Below are positions 41,914 through 50,412 of a stretch of 64,000 nt of DNA, piece by piece. The translations under genes were made by a program, and so were the position numbers. This stretch comes from Lachnospiraceae bacterium UBA4364 (GTDB lineage: Bacteria; Bacillota; Clostridia; Lachnospirales; Lachnospiraceae): assembly GCA_002393955.1 (NCBI GenBank), contig DGSK01000001.1:288356-352355 (forward strand), in the 5' to 3' direction. Under the pieces are notes generated by a model. It was given only the letters and a program-made list of their open reading frames with translations, was not told where the DNA came from and did no database searches. Numbering within the stretch: the stretch's first letter is position 1; every line of letters begins with the position of its first letter.

Positions 41914-42285
41914 TCAAGACCCATTTCCTATGTATTCGAAAGCATTTTTGATCCAATCAATCTTATTACCATCTATAGCTATCACATCATACCTGATCTG
42001 CGTGTCGGGACTTACATTTTCCTTGAAACGGTACACATCCGATACAGCGCATATCTTTTTCTGCTTGCCTAAGGTCACTGCCTCCGCAGCGTAGCCGGCA
42101 CTTTCGGTCTTTCTCTCCTTCACTTCAAAAAAGACCAGATCACCCCCGTCTTTTCCTACCAGATCGATCTCACCGAGCCTGTTCCTGTAATTCATTTTGA
42201 GTATAATACAGCCTTTTTCCTTCAGATATTCCGCCGCCAGTCTCTCATATGCACTTCCTGTCTGTCTTTTATTCTGTCCTGCCAT
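41914..42285 (-). CDS. yraN: YraN/UPF0102 family nuclease-fold protein
   Basis: The 123-aa protein has the endonuclease-like fold of UPF0102: GSAYERLAAEYLKEKG, then NYRNRLGEIDLVGKDGGDLVFFEVKER, which carries the Asp and Glu-x-Lys of a PD-(D/E)xK-type site. The family often lies next to rnhB, as here, and its biochemical role is not settled. The ATG at 42285 is preferred over a start at 42342 because ATGGAG precedes it and the family begins there. Confidence 0.85.
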   Translation of the reverse strand: MAGQNKRQTGSAYERLAAEYLKEKGCIILKMNYRNRLGEIDLVGKDGGDLVFFEVKERKTESAGYAAEAVTLGKQKKICAVSDVYRFKENVSPDTQIRYDVIAIDGNKIDWIKNAFEYIGNGS

Positions 42286-42359
42286 AATGCTCCATTTTCG
42301 TATGATTTCCCGGATTTTATAGTAACCGAATTTAGTGGTCATAAAGCTTCAAAGTATAA

Positions 42360-42674
42360 TTATTTCCCAGCTTTCGCCATCTTTGCCTTAATTTTATCCA
42401 TGGCGTCAACAAACACCAGTATCTCTGCTACCACTTCATAAAGCTCCGGGGGTATCATCTCGCCGATTTCCAGGCGCGACAGTGTATCCGCAAGCTTTCC
42501 GTCCTTATGTACCGGAACCTTTGACTCCTTAGCCTTCTCGATTATCTTGTCAGCAATGACTCCCTGTCCTGAAGCTATGACCTTCGGTGCCATATCATTT
42601 GGATCATATTCCAGTGCTACAGCTGTCTTTGTTTTCCTCTTATTCTGATTATTTTGAAACTTATTATCAGCCAT
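42360..42674 (-). CDS. ylqH: FlhB C-terminal-domain-like protein (YlqH type)
   Basis: The 104-aa protein matches the cytoplasmic domain of FlhB/EscU export-gate proteins (APKVIASGQGVIADKIIEKAKE, KDGKLADTLSRLEIGEMIPPELYEVVAEIL) but lacks the membrane part, and no NPTH autocleavage site is visible; the related position reads YDPNDMAPKV. Similar stand-alone proteins are known in Bacillus beside rnhB. It begins 1 nt after the FliK-like stop, so translation is coupled. Function in the export apparatus is unproven. Confidence 0.8.
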   Translation of the reverse strand: MADNKFQNNQNKRKTKTAVALEYDPNDMAPKVIASGQGVIADKIIEKAKESKVPVHKDGKLADTLSRLEIGEMIPPELYEVVAEILVFVDAMDKIKAKMAKAGK

Positions 42675-44579
42675 TTATGCCCTCACATCAAAGCTCTGCA
42701 GTGAAATAGTGTTTGCAGATGTCGGATCCTTCATAGGCCGTTCACCACCGCCGGTATTCTTGAGATCCTCCCTGGTCTTCAGTTCACTCCTTACGCTATA
42801 GCCTCTTTTTTCCAGTCTCTCATTGAGTACATCGATATGCTCTGCTATAAAGTCTATCATGCTGTCATCCTCAAGATAGAATTTAGTGCTCACACTATTT
42901 GCTGAATTGATCGCAGTATAAATATCCATCTTCCCCAGATATTTCATATCAAGGTGAAGAAGCGCACTCACCGTGCCATCCTGCCTTGCAAGGCTCTTTT
43001 TATCCGAATAAACATACAGATCTCCGGTTGCTTCGCCTCCCGCCATCTTAAGGGGCAGCTGTATGTACTGCATAGTCTGATTCATCTGATTCATGAAATC
43101 AAGATTCTGGTTCATCTGTCCCAGGTCCATCATCATCTGTGATTCCGGTCTGGCTATCTGGTTAAGCATTGCCGTAAGGTCCTTTACCTGGGCATCCAGT
43201 CTGTTATACAGATTCATCACTTCAGTCTTACTTGATACCTGTTCCGGCGTAAGTGAAAGATTGTTCTTCATGGCTTCCGCAACGGTATTCTTAAATTCCG
43301 GTGATGAAAACAGTTTCTTGATATCTGCCTTTAACATTCCCTTATCCAAAAGGGCAGGATCATCCTTGTACGCCTTTATAAATTCGTCAGTCAGTTTAAG
43401 CATCCCGTTTGCATCTGCCGGCATTTCCCCTACATGAGCAATCAGCTGCCCCGGTGCTCCATTATTCTTTAGCAGATTCACCAGCTCATTCTTAAGCTGT
43501 GTTGCCGCATTATCTGCATTCTGTGTGTTCTGTACTTCGCTCTGAGGATTCTTTGATACAGTCTCCGATAAAGCAGCACCTTCTTCAGCTGTATCAGCCC
43601 CCGATTTAAGCCAGCTGCTTATTTCATCTGCCGTTTCCCGGAATACGTCAGCCTTTAATTCTGCCCCATCAGCCAAATTTCCGCTCTGTACTGCAGACGC
43701 ACCATCCGTCAGCCCGTCAGTAAGCTTTATCACCTCCGCGCCGTCAGCCCTAACTGCTGTCTTACCCTGTTCTTCAGCGGAAACACTATCATTAATCTGC
43801 CCATTTATTGTGGCATTTTCTTCCGGCTTCACGACAGTCCCATTCAATGACGCATCACCGGTTTCAGTCAAAGCAGCCTGAGTCGCGCTTCCGTTATCCG
43901 TTATCACATTGGTCAAGTCATGGAGAAACTCAAAGCCTTCAGCCTCATTTGCTGAAGCCAGCTCGCCATACAGCTCCATTGCACTTCCTGCTATGTCACC
44001 GATTCCCTCGCTGACCAGGTTTTCATAGTTTTTAAAAGCCTCATAGCTGGCAATATTTTCATCATTTATAGGTATCTCCAGAGCTTTCATTTCCACAAGG
44101 TTCGGAATATTGCTGCCAGAGAACTGTGACACGGCATGGTACATATCACCAAGTGCATTCTTATCTATACTCATACCTGAATTCATCATGGCAAGTGTCA
44201 TGGAAAGAGTATCCGAATTGACACTCATACCGGCCGCATTAAGCGCATTTTCCGCAGTTATTCCCTGCGCCACATTTGTATATAAGGGACTTAAAGCGAT
44301 CTGTGACTGACTGCCCGACCGCACTTCGAATGTCACATTCTGGCCTTCCTTGAGATTTATCGCCTGATCCAGACGGGCTGAAACGGTATTGCCACCACCC
44401 ATATCTATTTCCACATTATTACCGTTTATTCCGGTAACTTTACCGGATATGGTCTGTCCCGGTGACATATCAGACAGCACTGAACTGCCGGCACCCGTCG
44501 CTGCCGGCCGGGCATTCCCGACCTGTTCAGTCATCTGTATCTGTCCGCCTGTTCCGAATATCTGACCTATCAAACTCAT
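42675..44579 (-). CDS. FliK-like hook-length-control domain protein (YlqG position)
   Basis: The 634-aa protein begins with a short OB-like region (SGKVTGINGNNVEIDMGGG) and has a long, flexible, Ala/Ser/Asn/Glu-rich middle (about 200-400). The C-terminal part (about 500-620) reads YIQLPLKMAGGEATGDLYVY and LLHLDMKYLGKMDIYTAIN, the fold of the FliK C-terminus. In Bacillus, ylqG lies between rnhB and ylqH exactly as here. It overlaps rnhB by 4 nt and is coupled to the FlhB-like gene. A role in flagellar or type-III-like export is inferred from the pair. Confidence 0.7.
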   Translation of the reverse strand: MSLIGQIFGTGGQIQMTEQVGNARPAATGAGSSVLSDMSPGQTISGKVTGINGNNVEIDMGGGNTVSARLDQAINLKEGQNVTFEVRSGSQSQIALSPLYTNVAQGITAENALNAAGMSVNSDTLSMTLAMMNSGMSIDKNALGDMYHAVSQFSGSNIPNLVEMKALEIPINDENIASYEAFKNYENLVSEGIGDIAGSAMELYGELASANEAEGFEFLHDLTNVITDNGSATQAALTETGDASLNGTVVKPEENATINGQINDSVSAEEQGKTAVRADGAEVIKLTDGLTDGASAVQSGNLADGAELKADVFRETADEISSWLKSGADTAEEGAALSETVSKNPQSEVQNTQNADNAATQLKNELVNLLKNNGAPGQLIAHVGEMPADANGMLKLTDEFIKAYKDDPALLDKGMLKADIKKLFSSPEFKNTVAEAMKNNLSLTPEQVSSKTEVMNLYNRLDAQVKDLTAMLNQIARPESQMMMDLGQMNQNLDFMNQMNQTMQYIQLPLKMAGGEATGDLYVYSDKKSLARQDGTVSALLHLDMKYLGKMDIYTAINSANSVSTKFYLEDDSMIDFIAEHIDVLNERLEKRGYSVRSELKTREDLKNTGGGERPMKDPTSANTISLQSFDVRA

Positions 44580-45352
44580 ATCCAGTTTCCTATAAAACTC
44601 TTCCTGTGTATCGGCGTGGGACCATATTCCTTAAGAGCCTTTCTATGCTCCTCTGAACCGTATCCTTTATTCTTTGCAAATCCATATTCCGGATAGATCG
44701 AATCATACTCTTCCATCATATGATCCCTGGTCACCTTAGCCACTATGCTTGCCGCAGCTATCGATGCAGACTGTGCATCACCTTTTATTATGGGAACCTG
44801 CTTCATATCAAGTCCGGGGATCGTCACTGCATCATTGAGCAGCAGGTCAGGTGACGGATCAAGCCTGGAGACAGCCTCCCGCATTGCCTCATATGTAGCC
44901 TGCAGGATATTGATCTCATCTATACGTTCGTTCGAAGCCATACCCAGCCCTACCGAAACCGCATTCTCCATTATAAGAGGATAAAGCTCCTCTCTCTTTT
45001 TTTCGGATAATTTCTTGGAATCATTTAGATATAAAAGACTGCAATCCTTTGGAAGGATCACACCGCAGGCAACCACCGGTCCCGCAAAAGGGCCCCTTCC
45101 AACCTCGTCTATACCGCAGATAAACGAGTAGTCGGGATACTTTCTTTCAAAGGAAAACATCTGCTCCATGCGCTCCATCTCTGCATCAAGAGCATTAAGC
45201 TTTTTTCCTGCCTTTTCCACAAGCTCCTTTATCTGTCTGCGTTCATCAGATGCATACTTTTCAATAAAATCTTCTATGCTTTTTTTATCTTCCCGGGATA
45301 ATATGCTTAGGCACTTAAATTCAGCTTTTATCTCTGAAATGCTTTTTTCCAT
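44576..45352 (-). CDS. rnhB: Ribonuclease HII
   Basis: RNase HII removes ribonucleotides embedded in DNA and RNA in hybrids. Residues 1-75 form a helical N-terminal extension typical of Firmicutes enzymes, then the catalytic core starts with CGIDEVGRGPFAGPVVA (acidic pair D, E), followed by the third Asp in LLNDAV and DAQSASIAAASIVAKVTRD. Length 258 aa is normal. AGGAG precedes the ATG. It lies downstream of the two signal peptidases and rbgA. Confidence 0.95.
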   Translation of the reverse strand: MEKSISEIKAEFKCLSILSREDKKSIEDFIEKYASDERRQIKELVEKAGKKLNALDAEMERMEQMFSFERKYPDYSFICGIDEVGRGPFAGPVVACGVILPKDCSLLYLNDSKKLSEKKREELYPLIMENAVSVGLGMASNERIDEINILQATYEAMREAVSRLDPSPDLLLNDAVTIPGLDMKQVPIIKGDAQSASIAAASIVAKVTRDHMMEEYDSIYPEYGFAKNKGYGSEEHRKALKEYGPTPIHRKSFIGNWI

Positions 45353-45400
45353 AATAGCTCCTGACTATCTCCTGCTTAATTAACTGTTCAGAACAGTTAC

Positions 45401-46036
45401 CTACTTATTTATGTTCCCAAACTTGTTAAAAGGATAGATCCGTATCCAGGCTCTTCCGATTATCCGCTCCTTCTGTATCAGCCCCACTGCAGATGTACGG
45501 CTGTCGGACGAGTGGTTTCTGTTGTCTCCAAGAACGAAATACTGGTTCTCTCCCAAGACTATTCCATCCTCAGCTATTCCCGGATCCGTCATCACCTCTC
45601 TGCCGTAATGTTCCTCCAAAAGCTCATTATTGATAAAAATGTTACCATCCTCATCAATACGCACGGTTTCTCCCGGCAGACCTATTATCCTCTTTATGTA
45701 ATAAGTCCCGCTCTCATAACTGAAGGGGAAAACGATGATATCAAAGCGCTTGGGATCAGTGAAATCGTAGGAAATCTTGTCCACTATCAGGTTATCACCA
45801 TCCTGAAGAGTACTTTCCATACTGGAACCCACCACCACGGTGCGCTGTCCCACGAATTTTACAAGACATAACGTGATAAGAAATACCGCAAGCAGGAAAA
45901 GGCTGTTACCCAGTATTTCCTTAAGTATCGCCTTCTGCTTTTTCTTCCTCCTTCTTTCCGCCCGCCGTTCTGCTTCCTCGCGTTTAGGTTCAGAGTCTAT
46001 ATCGATCAATTCCAGATCATCATCCTTGATTCTCAT
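45401..46036 (-). CDS. lepB: Type I signal peptidase (first copy in transcript order after rbgA)
   Basis: The enzyme cleaves signal peptides on the outer face of the membrane. A basic cytoplasmic N-terminus (ERRAERRRKKKQK) precedes one membrane helix (about 42-62). Catalytic Ser lies in VVGSSMEST and Lys in YYIKRIIGLPGE; FVLGDNRNHSSDSR is the conserved box E. Length 211 aa. Its start overlaps the rbgA stop (ATGA). A second copy lies just upstream of rbgA, so the two flank it. Confidence 0.93.
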   Translation of the reverse strand: MRIKDDDLELIDIDSEPKREEAERRAERRRKKKQKAILKEILGNSLFLLAVFLITLCLVKFVGQRTVVVGSSMESTLQDGDNLIVDKISYDFTDPKRFDIIVFPFSYESGTYYIKRIIGLPGETVRIDEDGNIFINNELLEEHYGREVMTDPGIAEDGIVLGENQYFVLGDNRNHSSDSRTSAVGLIQKERIIGRAWIRIYPFNKFGNINK

Positions 46037-46890
46037 TTCTGTCTGATATCCTCCGGTGTTTCTATAGTTATCCGACCAAGCTTCATGCTCCTTAAATCAT
46101 CCGTTATCATACCGGCGCATTTATCAAGGTCTGCTTCTCCGCCTTTTTTCAGGCACCCTTTTTTTACTGCAATTCTTTCAAGCATTTCATAGGGCTTTCC
46201 TTCATATTCCTCTTCGTATCTTTCCTTAAGTCTGCCCGCATATCTTTCCTCCATAAAGCCTATTATACCGCAGGCGATTTCCTGCTTATCAAGTATATCA
46301 TCGCTTATGGAACCTATCATCGCAAGATGCATTCCGGTGGCCTCATCATCAAACTTAGGCCACAGGACGCCTGGCGTATCCAGAAGCTCCAAATCTTTTG
46401 CAAGCTTTATCCACTGCTTCCCTCTGGTCACTCCGGGCTTATTTCCGGTCTTTGCAACAGCCCTTCCCGCATAGGTATTTATAAAAGTGGATTTTCCCAC
46501 ATTCGGTATTCCTACAACCATAGCTCGTACAGGTCTGTTTTTTATCCCCCGCTTCAAGTCTCTTGCTTTTTTGGCGGCACACAGGTCAGCAATCTTTTTT
46601 TTAAGCTCTCCGGTGCCCTTGCTGCTCCTGGCATCCATAAGTACCGCAGATATGCCATTTGCTTCATAATACGACAGCCACGCTTTATTAGCCTGATCAT
46701 CAGCCAGGTCGCTCTTATTCATTATGACCATGCGCAGCTTTGAACCGGCAATCCTGTCAAACTCCGGATTCCTCGAAGATATGGGAATACGCGCATCTGC
46801 CAGCTCTATCAGCAGATCCACCAGTTTTATATCTTCCTCCATAGCCCTTACGGCTTTTGTCATATGTCCGGGAAACCACTGAATAGCCAT
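46033..46890 (-). CDS. rbgA: Ribosome biogenesis GTPase RbgA (YlqF)
   Basis: RbgA helps assemble the late 50S subunit. The circularly permuted GTPase motifs are in the expected order: G4 NKSDL first, then G1 GIPNVGKSTF, and G3 DTPGVLWP. The N-terminus reads MAIQWFPGHMTKAVR, the family start. The ATG at 46890 is chosen because GAGG lies 6 nt upstream; a TTG-type start two codons earlier is not needed. Length 285 aa. It follows lepB2 by about 40 bp. Confidence 0.95.
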   Translation of the reverse strand: MAIQWFPGHMTKAVRAMEEDIKLVDLLIELADARIPISSRNPEFDRIAGSKLRMVIMNKSDLADDQANKAWLSYYEANGISAVLMDARSSKGTGELKKKIADLCAAKKARDLKRGIKNRPVRAMVVGIPNVGKSTFINTYAGRAVAKTGNKPGVTRGKQWIKLAKDLELLDTPGVLWPKFDDEATGMHLAMIGSISDDILDKQEIACGIIGFMEERYAGRLKERYEEEYEGKPYEMLERIAVKKGCLKKGGEADLDKCAGMITDDLRSMKLGRITIETPEDIRQK

Positions 46891-46929
46891 AATCAACCTC
46901 GTTTGTTTAACCGGAAGAACCGGTTACCT

Positions 46930-47520
46930 TTACTTTACAAATCCTGCCGTTGCAGAAGTGTCACCGGCAAGTGCAAACCAGACCTTGCCGAGTATATAAT
47001 CCTTCTTTACAGTACCTACATTACCTGAACGACTGTCCTCACTGTCATTTAAGTTGTCCCCAAGGACAAAATACTCATTATCACCAAGAGCGAGACCGTT
47101 CTCCGCTATGCCGCCGTCCTCGACTCTGTCAAAAAGGCCGTTCCTGTCGTAAATCTCCCCATTCACATATATCATACCATCTTTTATAAGAACTGTGTCA
47201 CCCGGAGTCCCTATCACGCGTTTCACATACATATGTGAGTTTTCGTTCCCATTGGGCAGAAAAACTATCACATCGTCTCTCTTTGGATCAGAAATATAAT
47301 ATGTGAATCTGTCGATCATTACTTCCTGGCCGCTAAGGAGCGCCGGAGACATTGAATTGCCTATTATGCTGGTCCTTATACCGAAAAGATATACAAAGGC
47401 AAAAGCAAGCATAACCATGACCATTCCGCAAAACAGCCATAAAAGGATTTCTTTTGCAACATCCTTGTCTATTTTTTTTTCTTTCTGATAAAAACTCAGT
47501 CCCTTACTTTTTCTGGGCAT
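46930..47520 (-). CDS. lepB: Type I signal peptidase (second copy)
   Basis: The 196-aa protein has an N-terminal membrane helix (about 22-46) and the catalytic motifs: Ser in IIGNSMSPAL, Lys in MYVKRVIGTPGD and the box E sequence FVLGDNLNDSEDSR. It ends with an odd tail (GDTSATAGFVK). It lies between rplS and rbgA. Two signal peptidases in one operon suggest different substrate sets or dose, not tested. Confidence 0.92.
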   Translation of the reverse strand: MPRKSKGLSFYQKEKKIDKDVAKEILLWLFCGMVMVMLAFAFVYLFGIRTSIIGNSMSPALLSGQEVMIDRFTYYISDPKRDDVIVFLPNGNENSHMYVKRVIGTPGDTVLIKDGMIYVNGEIYDRNGLFDRVEDGGIAENGLALGDNEYFVLGDNLNDSEDSRSGNVGTVKKDYILGKVWFALAGDTSATAGFVK

Positions 47521-47574
47521 GACCTTTCCCTGATACCGATGTGGTTAACATTATAACAACAACCCCTTAATAAG

Positions 47575-47617
47575 CACAAATCCCTCTCATCGAGCACATT
47601 TACTCAATAAGAGGGAT
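47575..47617 (-). terminator. Terminator-like hairpin after rplS
   Basis: ATCCCTCT (47580-47587) pairs with AGAGGGAT (47610-47617), with further pairing inside. On the minus strand the following tail is only TTGTGC, so termination may be partial and lepB2 could be reached by read-through. Confidence 0.45.
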
Positions 47618-47662
47618 CTAGGATTCTTTGCCGCAAATGCCGTCAGCGTGCGAAACAAGTGC

Positions 47663-48010
47663 TTAGCGGATAACTTCCTTTACCTTTGCATCCTTACCCA
47701 CACGGTCTCTGAGATAGTTAAGCCTTGCACGCCTTACCTTACCTCTGCGAACAACCTCAACCTTCTCAACATTAGGGCTGTGGATAGGCCATGTCTTCTC
47801 TACGCCTACGCCGTTTGAAAGCTTTCTTACAGTGAAAGTCCTGCGGTTGGAAGAGTTCTGAATCTTCATAACAGTACCCTCGAATACCTGTACACGGGAC
47901 TTCTCACCTTCCTTTATGCGGTTGTATACCTTTACGGTATCACCTACATTAAATGAAGGCACTTCTGCCTTAAGCTGCTCTTTTTCGATTTCTTCAATGA
48001 TCTCGTACAT
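47663..48010 (-). CDS. rplS: 50S ribosomal protein L19
   Basis: L19 sits at the subunit interface. The 115-aa protein begins MYEIIEEIEKEQLKAEVPSF and has the core GDTVKVYNRIKEGEKSRVQVFEGTVM and VEVVRRGKVRRARLNYLRDRVGK. AGGAGG lies about 8 nt before the ATG, partly buried in a hairpin. In most Firmicutes it follows trmD; here an ABC module lies between. It has a good promoter and a leader of about 118 nt. Confidence 0.97.
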   Translation of the reverse strand: MYEIIEEIEKEQLKAEVPSFNVGDTVKVYNRIKEGEKSRVQVFEGTVMKIQNSSNRRTFTVRKLSNGVGVEKTWPIHSPNVEKVEVVRRGKVRRARLNYLRDRVGKDAKVKEVIR

Positions 48011-48128
48011 TTTTTATTTCCTCCTGTGATTAATCGGACGTTCTTGATATCATACCTTTCACAGGCCTTGCCATACCGCTTTCGCTAATCGCAAACATAT
48101 ACCAGCGGACCGTCTCTTTATTCGCAAC
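48011..48128 (-). promoter_or_regulatory. rplS leader with an SD-sequestering hairpin (candidate L19 leader)
   Basis: In the leader, CCTGTGA (48065-48059 on the minus strand) can pair with TCACAGG (48029-48023), which directly abuts and overlaps the GG of the AGGAGG ribosome site. The pair would hide part of the site. Firmicutes are known to carry an L19 leader RNA before rplS; assignment to that family is by position and logic, not by alignment. Confidence 0.5.
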
Positions 48129-48134
48129 AGAAGA

Positions 48135-48163
48135 ATTTTACTATAGACTGCACTTTATTGCAA
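48135..48163 (-). promoter_or_regulatory. Sigma-A promoter of rplS
   Basis: TTGCAA (48163-48158) and TAAAAT (48140-48135) are 17 bp apart on the minus strand. Start near 48128. Confidence 0.6.
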
Positions 48164-48259
48164 GGGGCAATTTTCCTTTTATACGACCTATTCCGGCTTT
48201 TTCATCTCCCTGCAAATTTACAGGTTATATGCTGAAATGTTACGCCTGAAGAACTGCTT

Positions 48260-50281
48260 TCAGGCTTTCTGGCTGCTTTTATTCACGAGCAGTATTCCTG
48301 CGGCAAGCAATACGCTTCCCACTATCACTAATACTACCATAGTTTTAATATCAAGGCTCTCCTCCACAAGGAACGGCAATAATCCCTTTGCTTTCTCCGG
48401 ATATATGCTGACCGCCACTGAACTGAAATTATTCAGGAAATGCATAATCACCGACAGGAAGATGCAGCCCGTTTTCTGTGTCACATAGGAATTCAGTATT
48501 CCAAGAGCCCCTACCAGTATAAGCTGCATTATGCTCATGTGAAAGGCACCGAAAATAATACCTGTTATGATCACAGCCGCCATAGGACGCATTTTTTTCT
48601 CCAGAGTTCCAAGCATGAACCCCCTGAATGCAGCCTCTTCGCAGATAGCCGGCATGACCGCAACATTGACTACCACTATCCAGAAGGCTTTGCCATCCCA
48701 TAAGTCGCCAAGCCCCGTATCCGTATTCATCCCCGGGAACAGCTTTATCAGTATATCCGAAACAACCACAGCAATTAACAGAGCTCCCACCCATGAGATC
48801 ACTGCCCCCGGCACACCTACCACTTTCGGCTTTTTAATATGGAACAGCTCTTTCATATCAGCCTTAATATACCAGGCATAGAAAACAGTCGCAGCAAGCA
48901 GCAGGAACTGCTCCACTGCAAGCCCCCATATGCCAAGTTTAAGAACAGCAGCAGAGCTCACAAAGAGCACTATCAGCAGTAAAACAGAAAAGAGAAGCAC
49001 CAGGTCGCCGATTCCAGGTGTCTGTCCCTTCTTCATGTCACTTCTTTTTTCTATTATCCTTATTGAATGTCCCGCCTCAGCAAATAGCAGATCCTCGGAA
49101 TTAAATATCCGCGTCATTATCACGATCGTAAGGGCACTGTAGGCAATATTCGAAAATAACACGGCAGCAATCAGTGAAAAATCAAAATTAAAGCTGAAGA
49201 TATCCGTAATTAGCAATGAGATATTTACAACAGGAATTAAAGACGTCACTTTATCCAGCTTCATCTGTGGGATCATGCCTGCCATGCTGCATATCATGAA
49301 TACTATCATCACAGGGCTTGTCAGGTTCTGAGCCTCCTTGAAGCTTTTGGCCATGATGCAGGCACACATGCACACTGCAGATGCGAACATTGCAAATACC
49401 AGTACACAGAGCATGGTTATAAGGAATGTGGGAATGAAGCTGACTACGTTGAAATCCGTCCTGTTTCCATCCACCATTCCCGCGGTACTCACGGTATAGG
49501 CCGTGATAAAAGACATAGACAGAAGATTAAGGATAGCCGCTCCCACAGCTATGGTGGAAACTGCCAGGAATTTCGCCGTGATAAGCTCCGTCCCTGTAAC
49601 AGGCAGGGTAAGCATGGTCTCAAGAGTCCCTCTTTCCTTTTCTCCTGCTGTCGTATCTATTGCCGGATACATCGCCCCCATCAGAATGCTGACAATGAGA
49701 AGGAACGGGATGATATATCCCATGATAAAGCCCACATTTTCTTCATTGCTGGAATAGTCCTTAAAAGCGAAATCAATGGGTTCCAGGACAGCATCCGGAT
49801 CAAGCCCCTCTTTTTCCACCGCAGCTATACTCTTGTCACTACGATAATCCGAGAGAAGTCTGCGCACCATCTCCGCCGCAGTCTGGGAGTCATTATCCGA
49901 AGCCCGATAGCCTATTTCATAGTAAGGTCTGTTTTCCGAAACAGTTTCATGTACAAAGGCATCCAACTCACCGCTGTTTAGATTTTCCTCATCCTGTACA
50001 TCCGTAAGTCCGGTTTTTATGATGAAGCTGTAATCATACTCTTTTTCATTATCTTTAAAATATTTCCCCAGTTCCTCTCCACTGTCTGACACACCAAAGG
50101 AAATCGTATATGGCTTTGCCTTATCGGCATTCATTACCGAAGACATAAGTGCAAGGCTTCCTACGAATATGAGAGGATAAAGGATAAGCGGGACTACGAT
50201 CATCATAAGAATGGTCTTCTTGTCCCTCAGTATATCCAGGATTTCCTTTTTATATAAAGCTGCTATAATGCGTCTGTTCAT
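48260..50281 (-). CDS. ABC transporter permease fused to a CPBP intramembrane protease domain (NatB-CPBP)
   Basis: Residues 1-400 are NatB-like: a membrane helix near 20-40, a large outer loop (about 45-180) and five to six helices, with the GERERGTLETMLTLPVTGTEL-like signature of ABC-2 permeases (the visible start is AGEKERGTLETML). The C-terminal 270 residues form a CPBP (type II CAAX-protease-like) domain: CEEAAFRGFML, FGAFHMSI and VIMHFLNN carry the Glu-Glu, His and His/Asn metal-binding set. This fusion is known in Clostridia. Its function may be sodium or peptide export plus self-protection. It lies 131 bp after the natA-like gene. Confidence 0.85.
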   Translation of the reverse strand: MNRRIIAALYKKEILDILRDKKTILMMIVVPLILYPLIFVGSLALMSSVMNADKAKPYTISFGVSDSGEELGKYFKDNEKEYDYSFIIKTGLTDVQDEENLNSGELDAFVHETVSENRPYYEIGYRASDNDSQTAAEMVRRLLSDYRSDKSIAAVEKEGLDPDAVLEPIDFAFKDYSSNEENVGFIMGYIIPFLLIVSILMGAMYPAIDTTAGEKERGTLETMLTLPVTGTELITAKFLAVSTIAVGAAILNLLSMSFITAYTVSTAGMVDGNRTDFNVVSFIPTFLITMLCVLVFAMFASAVCMCACIMAKSFKEAQNLTSPVMIVFMICSMAGMIPQMKLDKVTSLIPVVNISLLITDIFSFNFDFSLIAAVLFSNIAYSALTIVIMTRIFNSEDLLFAEAGHSIRIIEKRSDMKKGQTPGIGDLVLLFSVLLLIVLFVSSAAVLKLGIWGLAVEQFLLLAATVFYAWYIKADMKELFHIKKPKVVGVPGAVISWVGALLIAVVVSDILIKLFPGMNTDTGLGDLWDGKAFWIVVVNVAVMPAICEEAAFRGFMLGTLEKKMRPMAAVIITGIIFGAFHMSIMQLILVGALGILNSYVTQKTGCIFLSVIMHFLNNFSSVAVSIYPEKAKGLLPFLVEESLDIKTMVVLVIVGSVLLAAGILLVNKSSQKA

Positions 50282-50412
50282 TTTTTCCTCGTATATCTCA
50301 GAAATTTATCTGATATGGGTATCTGCGTTATCTATCGGAATCAAAACCAGCCTTTAAACACATTAGTCTGCATTGACTCCATATCCTGCTGACATGTCAG
50401 GCGTTTTTCCGG

